64,000 bases of DNA from Marinobacter qingdaonensis (GCF_034555935.1 NZ_JAYDCJ010000003.1:620001-684000); one strand, 5' to 3'. Counted from the first letter of the stretch, positions 1 to 13,630 are shown. Numbers and translations are program-made. The notes: generated by a model not told the origin, from the letters alone.

Positions 1-1593
1 CTGTTGGCGCTGGCCCTGAATCAGCCCGGGCTGTTGATCGGGGTCGGACTGGTGGGCCTGGTGCTGGCCGCGGTGGTGTTCCCGAAACTGCCCCAGGAGC
101 TGGCGCCGACCGAGGACCGCGGCATCATCATCATGCCGGTCAGTGCCCCGCGCGGTGCCACCGTCGAATTCACCGATCATTACGTCCGTCAGGCCGAGGC
201 CCGGCTGCTGCCGTACCTGGAGTCGGGTGACGCCAACCGGCTGCTGTCCATCGTCGGTTTCCGCAATGAGGAGGACAACGCCTTCATGATCATGGGGCTG
301 TCGCCCTGGGAGCAGCGGGACATCAAGCAGCAACAGATCACCAGCGAACTGCGCGGCAAGCTGAGCGAGGTCACCGGCATCCGTGCGGTCGCGATCAATC
401 CGCCGGGACTGGGCCAGCGCGGGTTCAACCAGCCGGTGCAGTTCGTCATCGCCGGCCCGGATTACGACTCGGTGCAGGCCTGGAGCGAGGAGCTGGTGGA
501 ACGGGCCAAGGACAACCCGAACCTGCTCAACCTGGAAACCGACTTCGAACTGACCCGGCCGGAATTGCGGGTGTCCATCGACCGGGAACGGGCCTCGGAC
601 CTGGACATCACCGTGCAGGACGTGGGCCTGACCCTACAGACCATGCTGGCCTCGCGCCAGGTCACCACCTACCTGGACCGGGGCCGGGAGTACGACGTCA
701 TTGTCCAGGCCGCGGACGCCGACCGCGCCACCCCCGACGACCTGGGCCAGATCTTCCTGCGGCCCCGGGCCGGGGGCGAGCTGATTCCGCTGCAGGCGCT
801 GGTGTCGGTCGAGGAAATCGGCGCCAACCCGGACCTGCGCCGGATCGACCGGCTGCCAGCGGTGGTGGTCAGTGCCTCCCTGGCGGACGGCTACGACCTG
901 GGGTCGGCGCTGACCTACCTGAACAACCTGGCTGTGGATAACTTACCGCCGGAGGCCCGGGTCAGCTACCAGGGCCTGTCCCGGGAATTCGAGGAATCCT
1001 CGGCCGCGGTCTACCTGACCTTCGGCCTGGCCTTCGTGATCGTGTTCCTGGTGCTGGCCGCCCAGTTCGAAAGTTGGATCCACCCGCTGATCATCATGCT
1101 GTCGGTGCCCCTGGCGGTGACCGGCGCGCTGCTGGCGCTCTGGTGGGCGGGTATCAGCCTGAACATCTACAGCCAGATCGGCATCATCATGCTGCTCGGG
1201 TTGATGGCCAAGAACGGCATTCTGATCGTCGAGTTCGCCAACCAGCTGCGCGATCGCGGCTACGAGGTCAGGGACGCGATTCTGGAAGGCGCCAGCCTGC
1301 GCTTCCGGCCGGTGCTGATGACCACCATTTCCACCGTGTTCGGGGCGGTGCCGCTGGTGATCGCTACCGGTGCCGGCGCCGAGAGCCGGGCCGCCATCGG
1401 TGTGGTCATTCTCGGGGGGCTGGTGTTCGCCACCACCCTGACCCTGTTCATCATTCCGGTGCTGTACAACCTGTTGGCGCGGTTTGCCAAGTCCGCCAAC
1501 GCGGTGGAGAAGGAATTGGAGCGTCAGGCCGGTGGCCTGGGCGGCGGCTCGGGCCTGACCGCCTCACCCCAGAACCGGGCCGACGATTTCTGA
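1..1593 (+). CDS. RND efflux transporter permease, C-terminal half (cut by window edge)
   Basis: The reading frame is open from base 1, so the gene begins outside the window; about 530 residues of a protein usually near 1,030 remain. It starts at the helix that opens the second half of an RND pump (TM7), continues through the periplasmic porter domain (about residues 30-330 of the fragment) and ends with five closely packed helices, including the LMAKNGILIVEFANQ segment typical of the hydrophobe/amphiphile efflux (AcrB/MexB/MexF) group. Such pumps use proton flow to drive drugs or solvents out through a periplasmic adaptor and an outer-membrane channel. The substrate cannot be read from this half. 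The gene converges with the EAL gene, leaving 35 bp. An exact DnaA box lies inside the coding sequence at 933-941. Confidence 0.9.
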   Translation: MLALALNQPGLLIGVGLVGLVLAAVVFPKLPQELAPTEDRGIIIMPVSAPRGATVEFTDHYVRQAEARLLPYLESGDANRLLSIVGFRNEEDNAFMIMGLSPWEQRDIKQQQITSELRGKLSEVTGIRAVAINPPGLGQRGFNQPVQFVIAGPDYDSVQAWSEELVERAKDNPNLLNLETDFELTRPELRVSIDRERASDLDITVQDVGLTLQTMLASRQVTTYLDRGREYDVIVQAADADRATPDDLGQIFLRPRAGGELIPLQALVSVEEIGANPDLRRIDRLPAVVVSASLADGYDLGSALTYLNNLAVDNLPPEARVSYQGLSREFEESSAAVYLTFGLAFVIVFLVLAAQFESWIHPLIIMLSVPLAVTGALLALWWAGISLNIYSQIGIIMLLGLMAKNGILIVEFANQLRDRGYEVRDAILEGASLRFRPVLMTTISTVFGAVPLVIATGAGAESRAAIGVVILGGLVFATTLTLFIIPVLYNLLARFAKSANAVEKELERQAGGLGGGSGLTASPQNRADDF

Positions 1594-1628
1594 GGGCAGG
1601 GCGGCCACCGGGGCCTGTGGATAACCGC

Positions 1629-2897
1629 TCACAGGGTCGACGGGAACGCCATCTGGCCGGAAAACACCTGGTCCGGGTGCAGGTCGACACAAAACACCTG
1701 GGCCCCGGCCTCGGTATAGAGGCTTGTGGATAAAGTTACCGTGCGCTTGGCATCGGGCAGACCGACGTAGGGCCGGGAGCAGTTGATGTCCTGGGGCCGC
1801 TCCAGGGCATTGCGAAAATACTCCCGGTGCTCCCAGCGCGCCCCGGCCGAGTGGTACAGCGGGTTGAACCGGCCCCGGTTCAGATCCCGGCGGGCGTGGG
1901 CCAGATTGCCTTGCTGCACGCCGCTGCCGTCCAGCAGGAAGCAGCGACTGACCCCGGTCAGGGCCAGCAGGCGCTGGCAGGCCTGGCGAAAATCCTGGCC
2001 CCGGGCCAGTTCGTGGCAGGCGTCCATGATCTCGAACCGCAGCAGGCGCAGGTAGCCGTTCTGGTCCTGCTGGTCCTGCAGCGACCATTCCCCGGAATCC
2101 ACCAGCACCGAGCGCAGCCGGGCCTCGGACTTATCCACAGCGCTGTTGGCAATGGCATCGGGCTGGCCGAGCAGGAAGCCCTGCAGCAGGTCGGCCTCGG
2201 TGGCCAGGGCAATGCGGGCCTGGGCCGGGGTTTCAATGCCTTCCAGCAACACCAGACTGCCACTCTCGCGGATCATCCGGACCAGGCTCTGGAGTAACAG
2301 GTGGGCCCGGTTGTTGGTTTCGGCGTTGACCAGGAGGCTGCGGTCGAGTTTCACGATCAGCGGGTTGATGCGCCAGAGCCGCTCGAAGTTGGAATCGCCG
2401 ACGCCGAAGTCGTCGATGGCAATCTGGAACTCCAGGGACCGGGCCTTGTGGATAAATGCCAGCAACGCCTCGGGGTTGTTCGAGCTGGTTTCCACCAGCT
2501 CCAGCACCACCTTCTCTGGGTGAATGCCGTTCTGGTGGCATTTGTCGGCCAGCCGCTGCAGGGAGGCGTCTGGATGCACGCAGGTGTCCGGGTTGATGTT
2601 CAGGAACAGCCACACCGGTTTGGCCTCGGCGGCAAAGTTATCCAGATGCAGGTGCAGCAGGTGCCGGTCCAGGGCCGGGGTCTGATCCTGGCGCGCCGCC
2701 TCGGCAAACAGGTCGACCGGCGAGATCGCCTGGTCCTCGCGGCGAACCCGAACCAGGGCCTCGTAGCCCACCAGTTTCTGATGGGTCGGGCTCAGGATCG
2801 GCTGGTACACCGAACGGAACTCATGGCTGTGGATAATGTGGGCGTCGGGCCGTTGGCCGGCATGGCTTCGGCGGGTAAATCGGACTACGCTGCTCAT
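1629..2897 (-). CDS. EAL-domain cyclic-di-GMP phosphodiesterase
   Basis: This 422-residue protein has an N-terminal EAL domain (about residues 25-255). The visible signatures are GYEALVR, the LELVET metal-ligand segment, the AIDDFGVG loop and a following LDRSL segment, so the residues for c-di-GMP hydrolysis appear present. The C-terminal 170 residues match no family I recognise and may be a sensory module. No membrane segment is seen, so it is probably cytoplasmic. The start is supported by GAGG seven bases upstream. It is divergent from the MFS gene across 228 bp and convergent with the RND gene. Four exact DnaA boxes (1725, 2131, 2447, 2828) lie inside the gene, which is unusual and fits the nearby candidate origin. 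Confidence 0.88.
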   Translation of the reverse strand: MSSVVRFTRRSHAGQRPDAHIIHSHEFRSVYQPILSPTHQKLVGYEALVRVRREDQAISPVDLFAEAARQDQTPALDRHLLHLHLDNFAAEAKPVWLFLNINPDTCVHPDASLQRLADKCHQNGIHPEKVVLELVETSSNNPEALLAFIHKARSLEFQIAIDDFGVGDSNFERLWRINPLIVKLDRSLLVNAETNNRAHLLLQSLVRMIRESGSLVLLEGIETPAQARIALATEADLLQGFLLGQPDAIANSAVDKSEARLRSVLVDSGEWSLQDQQDQNGYLRLLRFEIMDACHELARGQDFRQACQRLLALTGVSRCFLLDGSGVQQGNLAHARRDLNRGRFNPLYHSAGARWEHREYFRNALERPQDINCSRPYVGLPDAKRTVTLSTSLYTEAGAQVFCVDLHPDQVFSGQMAFPSTL

Positions 2898-3125
2898 TCA
2901 GCAACCTCGTACCTTGCTGTCGTTGGAGCCGTCCTGGCCATGGGGTTGATCCGGTGCGGGCAGGGTGGGCTTGCGCAATCCGTGCCAATCTCGGCGCAAT
3001 GACGGGAACCCCCTGTTGGCCGTGGTCGGCGCGGCTTGGACCCTTCGGCTGGCGGATCGGCGCCGCACAAGCACTGTGCGGATTCCACCGGGCGGGCAAT
3101 AATGTGCACCAAAACAGGATGATAG

Positions 3126-4424
3126 ATGGCCAATCAGAGTCAGTTTCGATTGCTGGGACAGCGGCGTTTCCTGCCGTTCTACCTGACCCAATTCTCCGGC
3201 GCGTTCAACGATAACCTGTACAAGAATGCCCTGCTGCTGTTGATAACTTTCAGCGCCGGCGGCCTGTTTGGCCTGTCGGTGAACGTGGTGGTGAATCTGG
3301 CGGCGTTCCTGTTCATCCTGCCGTTTTTCCTGTTCTCCGGCATTGCTGGCCAGATTGCCGACCAGTACGAAAAGGCCCGCATCATCCGCCTGGTCAAGCT
3401 GGCGGAGATTGCCATCATGGCCCTGGCCGCCATCGGGCTCTGGATAGGCCAGTATGAGCTGTTGCTGGTGCTGCTGTTCCTGATGGGCACCCAGTCCACC
3501 TTCTTCGGGCCGGTGAAATACGCCATCCTGCCCCAGGTGCTGGCGGAGGACGAACTGGTGGGCGGTAACGGCCTGGTCGGCATGGGTACCTTTGTCGCCA
3601 TTCTGTTGGGGACCATCGCCGCCGGCCTGCTGATGGGGTTCGAAACCGCGGCCCGGCTGACCGCGGTGGCGGTGCTGGTGATGGCGGTGCTGGGGTATCT
3701 GGCGGCGCGCCAGGTACCGCCCACGCCGCACCAGCCGGCCCGGCTGGCGATCAGCCTGCGGCCGGTCCGGGAGACCCTGCATCTGATGGCGATTGCCGCG
3801 GAACGGCGCCGGGTGTTGCTGGCGGTGCTGACCATCTCCTGGTTCTGGTTCCTGGGCGCCGCCTACCTGACCCAGTTCCCCAACTTTGCCCGCACCAACC
3901 TGCAGGGCGACGAGACCGTGGTCACCCTGCTGCTGGCCATGTTCACCATCGGCATCTCCGTCGGCTCCATGCTTTGCGAGCGCCTGACCAAGCACCGGAT
4001 ATCCCTGGTGCCGGTGCCCTGGGGCGCACTGGGCCTGACCCTGCTGGGGGTCGACCTGTACTTCGCGGTACCGGCCGAGCCCATCACCTCCACCTGGCTG
4101 ACCCTGCTGACCGACCCGGTCTACCTGCGGGTGTTGCTGGACCTGGTGGGCATCGGGGTCTGCGGTGGCCTGTTTATCGTGCCCCTGTACGCGTTCATCC
4201 AGCACGAAACCCCGATCCACAAGCGCGCGCGGATCATTGCCGCGCTCAATGTCATCAATGCCCTGTTCATGGTGGTCAGTGCCCTGACCGGGATTCTGGT
4301 CCTGGGCATCTTGGAACTGAGCATTCCCGGATTCTTCCTGCTGCTTTCAATCCTCAACGCCCTGGTGTGGCTGGTGGTCTGGCACTTGCGCCGGGTCGAC
4401 CGGGCGCGCGTTGTGGATAATTGA
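3126..4424 (+). CDS. MFS transporter of the lysophospholipid-transporter-like (LplT/Aas) group
   Basis: This 432-residue inner-membrane protein has about 12 predicted helices. Its N-terminus reads LPFYLTQFSGAFNDNLYKNA, characteristic of the MFS branch that includes LplT and the transporter part of Aas-type fusion proteins, which flip lysophospholipids inward for re-acylation. A related EEDELVGGNGLV-like segment follows near residue 140. No acyltransferase or ligase domain is attached and none is next to it, so the substrate is an inference from the family. The 228-bp divergent gap to the EAL gene holds the promoters of both. The stop codon is followed directly by the AT-rich gap upstream of mnmG, and a DnaA box (4412-4420) overlaps the 3' end of the gene. 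Confidence 0.82.
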   Translation: MANQSQFRLLGQRRFLPFYLTQFSGAFNDNLYKNALLLLITFSAGGLFGLSVNVVVNLAAFLFILPFFLFSGIAGQIADQYEKARIIRLVKLAEIAIMALAAIGLWIGQYELLLVLLFLMGTQSTFFGPVKYAILPQVLAEDELVGGNGLVGMGTFVAILLGTIAAGLLMGFETAARLTAVAVLVMAVLGYLAARQVPPTPHQPARLAISLRPVRETLHLMAIAAERRRVLLAVLTISWFWFLGAAYLTQFPNFARTNLQGDETVVTLLLAMFTIGISVGSMLCERLTKHRISLVPVPWGALGLTLLGVDLYFAVPAEPITSTWLTLLTDPVYLRVLLDLVGIGVCGGLFIVPLYAFIQHETPIHKRARIIAALNVINALFMVVSALTGILVLGILELSIPGFFLLLSILNALVWLVVWHLRRVDRARVVDN

Positions 4425-4764
4425 TGGGACAAACTTCGGATAAGCTCTGAACGAATTAATCAGAAGTGTTTTAAAACAATATCTTATATTTGATTTTAGG
4501 GCCTTTCGGGGGGCGTTTCTGATGTGGATAACTGTCTTGAAAACTTTTTTAAGAAGCGCTTCACAAGCGTATGAAAAGTCGCAGGTTTCGGTTTTCCACT
4601 AGACGATCGGGCGGGAAATCGGTCGGCACTCACGGCGCACTCCCGGGATGGTGGTTTTCCATACCCTGTCATCCTGGTTAAAATTTGCACATTCCGACTG
4701 CATTTTCCCTGGCGAGGCGTTATACTCGCCGGCCTGATTTTTTCCCCGAATTCCGAGGTGTACT
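4425..4764. other. Candidate replication origin region: AT-rich gap with DnaA boxes upstream of mnmG
   Basis: This 340-bp gap has no gene. It starts against an exact DnaA box (4412-4420), contains a strongly AT-rich stretch (about 4450-4500) that stands out in this GC-rich sequence, and has another exact box at 4523-4531. Weaker boxes of the form TTTTCCAC and TTTTCCATA occur near 4590 and 4660. Further exact boxes lie at 933, 1616, 1725, 2131, 2447, 2828 and 5249, giving nine in 4.3 kb against three in the remaining 59 kb. In Escherichia coli oriC lies directly upstream of mnmG (gidA), so the position fits. That the origin is active here is an inference; in relatives it may lie near dnaA instead. 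Confidence 0.55.
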
Positions 4765-6651
<1,887 letters not shown>

Positions 6652-6660
6652 TCTGATCCC

Positions 6661-7317
6661 ATGACCCACGCACTCTCCAATGCAATCTGGCAAGACCAGC
6701 TCCGGGACGGGCTGGCGGCAATGGATCTGTCCCTCAGTGACAGCCAGCAACAGCAGTTGCTGGCCTTTCTGGCGCTGCTCAACAAGTGGAACCGGGCCTA
6801 CAATCTGACCGCGGTACGGGATGAGCGGACCATGGTGTCCCGGCAATTGCTGGACAGCCTGAGCATCCTGCCCTGGGTGCGCACCGACCATCTGCTCGAC
6901 GTTGGCGCCGGCGGCGGCCTGCCGGGCATTCCCCTGGCCATCGCCCTGCCCGGGCGCCGGTTCACCCTGCTCGACAGCAACGGCAAGAAAACCCGGTTCC
7001 TGAACCAATGCGTGCTCGAGCTCGGGCTGACCAACGTCGAGGTGATCCACGGCCGGGCCGAAGCCTGCCAGCCCGAGCGGCCGTTTGCCCAGATCAGCAG
7101 CCGGGCTTTCACGGCGCTGGCCAACCTGGTGACCTGGTGCGACGATCTGCTCGCCGATGACGGCGAGTTCCTTGCTATGAAAGGTCAGTTTCCGGATGAT
7201 GAAGTGGCTGACCTTCCGGCCGGCTGGCAGGTAGAATCCCGCCATTCGCTGGCAGTACCCGGCGCCGACGGCGACCGCCACCTGCTGGTGGTTGCCCGGG
7301 CAGCATCACCCCAGTAA
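6661..7317 (+). CDS. rsmG: 16S rRNA (guanine-N7)-methyltransferase RsmG (GidB)
   Basis: RsmG transfers a methyl group from S-adenosylmethionine to N7 of G527 of 16S rRNA. The protein is 218 residues, close to the usual 207-215. The SAM-binding glycine loop LLDVGAGGGLPGIPLAI is at residues 78-94, followed by the GKKTRFL segment that marks the RsmG family. It lies 9 bp downstream of mnmG and 21 bp upstream of parA, so it is almost certainly cotranscribed with mnmG. Loss of this enzyme is known to give low-level streptomycin resistance in other bacteria. Confidence 0.97.
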   Translation: MTHALSNAIWQDQLRDGLAAMDLSLSDSQQQQLLAFLALLNKWNRAYNLTAVRDERTMVSRQLLDSLSILPWVRTDHLLDVGAGGGLPGIPLAIALPGRRFTLLDSNGKKTRFLNQCVLELGLTNVEVIHGRAEACQPERPFAQISSRAFTALANLVTWCDDLLADDGEFLAMKGQFPDDEVADLPAGWQVESRHSLAVPGADGDRHLLVVARAASPQ

Positions 7318-7338
7318 CCCGCATTTAGGAGGCGAGAC

Positions 7339-8133
7339 ATGGCGCGCGTGATTGCAGTGACCAATCAGAAAGGCGGTGTGGGTAAAACCACCACCTGCGT
7401 CAATCTTGCTGCGTCACTGGCGGCCACCAAGCGCCGGGTGTTGCTGGTGGACATGGACCCCCAGGGTAACGCCACCATGGGCAGCGGTGTGGACAAGAAC
7501 GCCCTGTCCCTGTCCGGCTACGACGTGCTGACCAAGCGCGGCACCGTGGCCGAGGTGACTTTCCTGGCCGAGGCCTCGGGTTTTGACATACTGCCGGCCA
7601 ACGGCGACTTGACCGCCGCAGAAGTCGAGTTGATGAACGAGATCGGGCGCGAGCACCGGCTGCGGCTGGCGCTGAACACCGTGCGCGACAACTACGACTA
7701 CATCCTGATCGACTGCCCGCCGTCGCTCAGCCTGCTCACCGTCAACGCCCTGTCGGCCGCCGACTCGGTGCTGATCCCGATGCAGTGCGAGTACTACGCC
7801 CTGGAGGGACTGGCGGCGCTGATGAACACCGTCGAGCAGATCCAGGAGACGGTGAATCCCAACCTGCAGGTCGAAGGTATCCTGCGCACCATGTACGACC
7901 CCCGTAACAGCCTGACCCTGGATGTGTCCGGCCAGTTGAGCGAGTACTTCGGCGACAAGGTCTATCGTGCGGTCATTCCCCGCAACGTCCGGCTGGCGGA
8001 AGCGCCCAGCTACGGCATGCCGGCGCTCAAGTACGACCGCACCTCCAAGGGGGCCGTGGCCTACCTGGCCCTGGCCGGGGAAATGGTCCGGCGCCATGGC
8101 TCGGCAAAGACATCCGCGCCGGTTGCGGTGTAA
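7339..8133 (+). CDS. parA: Chromosome-partitioning ATPase ParA (Soj)
   Basis: ParA is a dimeric ATPase that forms a DNA-bound gradient and moves the ParB-parS complex. The 264-residue protein carries the deviant Walker A motif KGGVGKTT at residues 11-18, the LLVDMDPQGN segment and the LIDCPPSLSLLT Walker B region. It lacks an N-terminal DNA-binding extension, so it is the chromosomal Soj type. AGGAGG lies 8 bases upstream of the start. parB follows after 48 bp. No parS site (a palindrome around CCACGTGG or TTCACGTGAA) was found in the window. Confidence 0.97.
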   Translation: MARVIAVTNQKGGVGKTTTCVNLAASLAATKRRVLLVDMDPQGNATMGSGVDKNALSLSGYDVLTKRGTVAEVTFLAEASGFDILPANGDLTAAEVELMNEIGREHRLRLALNTVRDNYDYILIDCPPSLSLLTVNALSAADSVLIPMQCEYYALEGLAALMNTVEQIQETVNPNLQVEGILRTMYDPRNSLTLDVSGQLSEYFGDKVYRAVIPRNVRLAEAPSYGMPALKYDRTSKGAVAYLALAGEMVRRHGSAKTSAPVAV

Positions 8134-8181
8134 CATACCGCCCAGCCATCCAAGCACGCACAACGAATTTCAACAGGAAGA

Positions 8182-9069
8182 ATGACTGACACCATGGCGG
8201 CGAAAAAACGAGGATTGGGCGAGCGTGGGCTGGGTGCCCTGCTGGCGGGCTCCAAGGTCAACCTCGACCAGGAACTGACCGACCACGACGGCGAACTGCG
8301 CGAGGTTCCGATCGATCTGATCCAGCGTGGTCGGTACCAGCCCCGTCGGGACATGGACCCGGCCGCCCTGCAGGAACTGGCGGATTCCATCCGTCAGCAA
8401 GGTGTCATGCAGCCGGTGGTGGTCCGCCCCATCGCCGAAGGCCGCTACGAACTGATTGCCGGTGAGCGTCGCTGGCGCGCCACCCAGATGGCCGACCTCG
8501 ACCGCATCCCCGCCATCATCCGGGACGTGCCGGACGAAGCCGCCATCGCCATGGCGCTGATCGAGAACATCCAGCGCGAAAACCTCAACCCGATCGAGGA
8601 AGCCTTCGCCCTGCAGCGGCTGCAGGACGAGTTCGGGCTGACCCAGGCCCAGGTGGCGGAAGCCGTGGGCAAGTCCCGCACCACCATCACCAACCTGCTG
8701 CGGCTGATTGGCCTGACCGAAGACGTGCGGTTGATGCTCGAGCACGGCGACCTGGAAATGGGCCATGGCCGGGCCATGCTAACCCTGCCCCCGGAACTGC
8801 AGATGCAGGTGGCCAAGCAGGTGGTGGCCAAATCCCTGTCGGTGCGCCAGACCGAGGCCCTGGTGCGCCGGGTCCAGCAGGAGACCCCAGGCAAGAAGGC
8901 CGGCAAGTCCGACGCCATCGACCCCAACATCCGGGCCCTGCAGGACGACCTGGCCGAGCGCCTGGGCGCCCGGGTTTCCATCGCCCACGGCCAGCGTGGC
9001 AAGGGCAAGCTGGTGATCGAATACAGCTCCCTGGACGAACTTGACGGAATTCTGGGTCATATCAAGTAA
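8182..9069 (+). CDS. parB: Chromosome-partitioning protein ParB (Spo0J)
   Basis: ParB binds parS sites near the origin, loads onto DNA as a CTP-dependent clamp and is the cargo for ParA. The 295-residue protein has the basic N-terminus KKRGLGERGLGALL, the ParB/Srx nucleotide-binding domain with GERRWRA near residue 93 and the IENIQRENLNPIEEA segment. A helix-turn-helix lies at about residues 150-172 (TQAQVAEAVGKSRTTITNLL), followed by a C-terminal dimerisation domain. AGGAAG is centred about 8 bases upstream of the ATG at 8182; a second in-frame ATG at 8194 is possible. It forms an operon with parA. Confidence 0.97.
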   Translation: MTDTMAAKKRGLGERGLGALLAGSKVNLDQELTDHDGELREVPIDLIQRGRYQPRRDMDPAALQELADSIRQQGVMQPVVVRPIAEGRYELIAGERRWRATQMADLDRIPAIIRDVPDEAAIAMALIENIQRENLNPIEEAFALQRLQDEFGLTQAQVAEAVGKSRTTITNLLRLIGLTEDVRLMLEHGDLEMGHGRAMLTLPPELQMQVAKQVVAKSLSVRQTEALVRRVQQETPGKKAGKSDAIDPNIRALQDDLAERLGARVSIAHGQRGKGKLVIEYSSLDELDGILGHIK

Positions 9070-9233
9070 TTTGGCCCATTTTCCTAGTACTTTCGGCCCC
9101 CGCTAAAATCGCCGATCGGCGTCTTACACAACATGTAGTGGTCCGGTGATCGCTGTTCACCTATTTGTGACCATCCCCCCGAAATGCCGCGGAATTCGCC
9201 CGTTCTGGACCGGTCAAGGACTCGCCGGTTTTG

Positions 9234-9262
9234 TTGATTCGTGCACATTGAACACATATAAT
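9234..9262 (+). promoter_or_regulatory. Sigma-70 promoter of the atp operon
   Basis: A TTGATT hexamer (9234-9239) and a perfect TATAAT (9257-9262) are separated by 17 bp, the optimal spacing. The site lies 79 bp upstream of the atpI ATG, in a 271-bp gap after parB (9070-9340) that has no other gene. It is the best core promoter seen in the window and suits a highly expressed operon. The reading frame can be extended upstream through this promoter, which argues against the long version of AtpI. Confidence 0.75.
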
Positions 9263-9340
9263 CTGCGGCGCTCGTATCGGTGTATTTGTCTAATTTTTAA
9301 ACTGCATCGAGTGAATAGGCACCGTACATTCGGGACAACA

Positions 9341-10634
<1,294 letters not shown>

Positions 10635-10694
10635 TCGGACACCATTAAGCCGTAGTTTTTAAACCCTAACCGTTAACCTGAAAACCTAAACTGA

Positions 10695-10967
<273 letters not shown>

Positions 10968-11034
10968 TTGAGTCGCCAGCCGGGGGTCCACCCCGGTCAG
11001 ATGATTCTTAACAAACAAGGCGAGAGGTGAAGAC

Positions 11035-11505
11035 GTGAACATTAATTTGACGATGATTGGTCAAGCCATCGCGTTCTTTATCTTTGTCGTCTTCTGCATG
11101 AAATACGTGTGGCCGCCGATTATGGCCGCACTGCAGGAGCGTCAAAAGAAGATCGCTGACGGACTGGCTGCCTCAGACCGCGCTGCGCGCGATCTGGAAC
11201 TGGCTCAGGAAAAGTCAGCTCAGGAACTGCGGGAAGCCAAACAGCAAGCGGCTGGCCTGATTGAACAGGCGAACAAGCGCGCGGCCCAGATTGTGGAAGC
11301 ATCCAAGGATGACGCCCGCAAGGAAGGCCAGAAGCTGATTGAGCAGGCCAAGGCCGAAATTGAACAGGAGCGTAATCAGGCTCGCGACGCGCTGCGTGCA
11401 GAAATTGCCGCCATCGCCGTTGCCGGTGCTGAGAAGATCCTGGAAACCTCTGTCGATGCCTCCAAGCACAACGAGATGTTGGAAAAACTGGCGGCAGAAC
11501 TTTAA
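11035..11505 (+). CDS. atpF: F1Fo ATP synthase subunit b
   Basis: Subunit b is the membrane-anchored peripheral stalk. The 156-residue protein has one N-terminal helix (about residues 5-25) followed by a long charged alpha-helical coiled coil rich in Ala, Glu, Lys and Gln. The start is GTG at 11035 with GAGAGG upstream; translation gives [10 protein letters not shown], the usual family N-terminus. The gap to atpH is 15 bp. Confidence 0.97.
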   Translation: MNINLTMIGQAIAFFIFVVFCMKYVWPPIMAALQERQKKIADGLAASDRAARDLELAQEKSAQELREAKQQAAGLIEQANKRAAQIVEASKDDARKEGQKLIEQAKAEIEQERNQARDALRAEIAAIAVAGAEKILETSVDASKHNEMLEKLAAEL

Positions 11506-11520
11506 ACGACGAGGTTCATC

Positions 11521-12057
11521 ATGGCAGAACTGAGAACGCTGGCCCGTCCCTACGCAAAAGCAGCATTCAAGGCCGCTCAGGAGCACGAGCAGCTGGCTGA
11601 GTGGTCCCAGGTGCTGACGATTGCCGGACAGGTCACCGCGAACGAAGACATTCGACAGCTTCTCGCGAATCCGGGTCTGGAAGAGCAGAAGAAGGCCGAG
11701 CTGATCCTCGAAGTCGCCGAAGACGGCGTCACCGAGCAGGTTCGTAACTTCTTCGCCGTACTGGCAGAGAATCGCCGGCTGACTCTTCTCCCTGAGATTG
11801 CAGCGCTCTTCAACACGTACCGGGCTGATCTGGAGCGCACTGTTGATATCGAAGTGACCGCAGCCTTCGAGCTGACGGACGAACAGCAACAGAAGCTCGC
11901 CCAGGCACTCTCGACCAAACTCGAGCGAAAAGTGTCACTCGCAGCGTCTACCGACAAGTCTCTGATTGGCGGCGCAATCATTCGCACCGGCGATCTGGTC
12001 ATTGACGCTTCTGTACGCGGAAAGCTGACCAAGCTGGCCGACGCTCTGGGCTCCTGA
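11521..12057 (+). CDS. atpH: F1Fo ATP synthase subunit delta
   Basis: Delta caps the F1 head and joins it to the b-subunit stalk. The 178-residue protein begins with [11 protein letters not shown], the usual start of the helical N-terminal domain. It ends with the [19 protein letters not shown] segment that defines the OSCP/delta family. It lies between atpF and atpA in the operon. Confidence 0.97.
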   Translation: MAELRTLARPYAKAAFKAAQEHEQLAEWSQVLTIAGQVTANEDIRQLLANPGLEEQKKAELILEVAEDGVTEQVRNFFAVLAENRRLTLLPEIAALFNTYRADLERTVDIEVTAAFELTDEQQQKLAQALSTKLERKVSLAASTDKSLIGGAIIRTGDLVIDASVRGKLTKLADALGS

Positions 12058-12085
12058 TTTCAGCACAAGGTTTGAGGATATTGGC

Positions 12086-13630
12086 ATGCAGCAACTGAAT
12101 CCATCCGAGATCAGTGACATCATCAAGAAGAGAATCGAGAAACTCGATATCTCTTCCGAAGCAAAGAACGAAGGTACGATCCTGTCGGTTTCCGACGGCA
12201 TCGTGCTGATCCACGGTCTCGCCGACGTTATGTACGGTGAGATGATTGAATTCGCCAACGGCACATTCGGCATGGCTCTGAACTTGGAGCGTGATTCCGT
12301 CGGTGCCGTTGTCCTGGGTGACTACGAAGGTCTGGCCGAAGGCCAGAAGGTTCGTTGCACCGGCCGCATCCTGGAAGTTCCGGTAGGTCCGGAGCTGATG
12401 GGTCGTGTGGTCGACGGTCTGGGTAACCCGATCGACGGTAAAGGCGATCTGGGCACCGACCTGACCTCTCCGGTCGAGAAGGTCGCGCCTGGCGTAATCG
12501 CCCGTCAGTCCGTTGATGAGCCGGTTCAGACTGGTCTGAAAGCCATCGACACCATGGTGCCGATCGGTCGTGGCCAGCGTGAGCTGATCATCGGTGACCG
12601 TCAGATTGGTAAGACCGCCGTCGCCATCGACGCGATCATTAACCAGAAAGACACCGGCATCAAGTGTATCTACGTTGCCGTTGGCCAGAAGCAGTCTTCC
12701 ATCGCCGCGGTTGTCCGCAAGCTGGAAGAGCACGGCGCCATGGACCACACCATCGTGGTTGCCGCCGGTGCCGCTGACCCGGCCGCCATGCAGTTCCTGG
12801 CACCCTACTCCGGTACCTCCATGGGTGAATACTTCCGTGACCGTGGCGAAGACGCCCTGATCATCTACGATGATCTGTCCAAGCAGGCTGTGGCTTACCG
12901 CCAGATCTCCCTGCTGCTGCGTCGTCCGCCGGGCCGTGAAGCTTACCCGGGTGACGTTTTCTACCTGCACTCACGTCTGCTGGAGCGCGCCTCCCGCGTG
13001 AACGCCGACTACGTAGAGCAGCTGACCAACGGTGAAGTGAAAGGCCAGACCGGTTCCCTGACCGCGCTGCCGATCATCGAGACCCAGGCCGGTGACGTTT
13101 CCGCGTTCGTACCGACCAACGTGATCTCCATCACCGACGGCCAGATCTTCCTGGAAACCAACCTGTTCAACTCCGGCATCCGTCCGGCGATGAACGCCGG
13201 TGTCTCCGTATCCCGGGTTGGTGGCTCTGCCCAGACCAAGATCATGAAGAAGCTCGGCGGTAACATCCGTCTGGCCCTGGCCCAGTACCGTGAACTGGCC
13301 GCTTTCGCCCAGTTTGCTTCCGACCTCGACGAAGCAACTCGTAAGCAGCTCGAGCACGGTCAGCGTGTTACGGAACTCATGAAGCAGAACCAGTACAGCC
13401 CGCTGTCCGTGGCAGAAATGGGTACCGTTCTGTTCGCAGCCAACGAAGGCTTCCTGGACGACGTTGATGTCGACAAGGTAGTGAAGTTCGAAGCGCAGAT
13501 GCTTGACTGGATGCGCTCCGAGCAGAAAGACCTGCTCGCCAAGATCAACGAGAAAGGCGATTACAACGACGAAATCGCTGCCGGCCTCAAAGCTGCACTT
13601 GAGAAATTCAAGACCACTCAGAGCTGGTAA
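12086..13630 (+). CDS. atpA: F1Fo ATP synthase subunit alpha
   Basis: Alpha alternates with beta in the F1 hexamer and holds the non-catalytic nucleotide sites. The 514-residue length is standard. The P-loop GDRQIGKTA is at residues 170-178 and the alpha/beta family signature with [14 protein letters not shown] is near residues 367-380. It lies 28 bp after atpH and 74 bp before atpG. Confidence 0.98.
   Translation: MQQLNPSEISDIIKKRIEKLDISSEAKNEGTILSVSDGIVLIHGLADVMYGEMIEFANGTFGMALNLERDSVGAVVLGDYEGLAEGQKVRCTGRILEVPVGPELMGRVVDGLGNPIDGKGDLGTDLTSPVEKVAPGVIARQSVDEPVQTGLKAIDTMVPIGRGQRELIIGDRQIGKTAVAIDAIINQKDTGIKCIYVAVGQKQSSIAAVVRKLEEHGAMDHTIVVAAGAADPAAMQFLAPYSGTSMGEYFRDRGEDALIIYDDLSKQAVAYRQISLLLRRPPGREAYPGDVFYLHSRLLERASRVNADYVEQLTNGEVKGQTGSLTALPIIETQAGDVSAFVPTNVISITDGQIFLETNLFNSGIRPAMNAGVSVSRVGGSAQTKIMKKLGGNIRLALAQYRELAAFAQFASDLDEATRKQLEHGQRVTELMKQNQYSPLSVAEMGTVLFAANEGFLDDVDVDKVVKFEAQMLDWMRSEQKDLLAKINEKGDYNDEIAAGLKAALEKFKTTQSW

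Noticed and set aside
7339-9069. parS site near parAB
   Set aside because: No palindrome of the CCACGTGG or TTCACGTGAA type was found here or elsewhere in the window.
9146-9340. N-terminal extension of AtpI
   Set aside because: It spans the TTGATT/TATAAT promoter and makes the protein much longer than the family norm.
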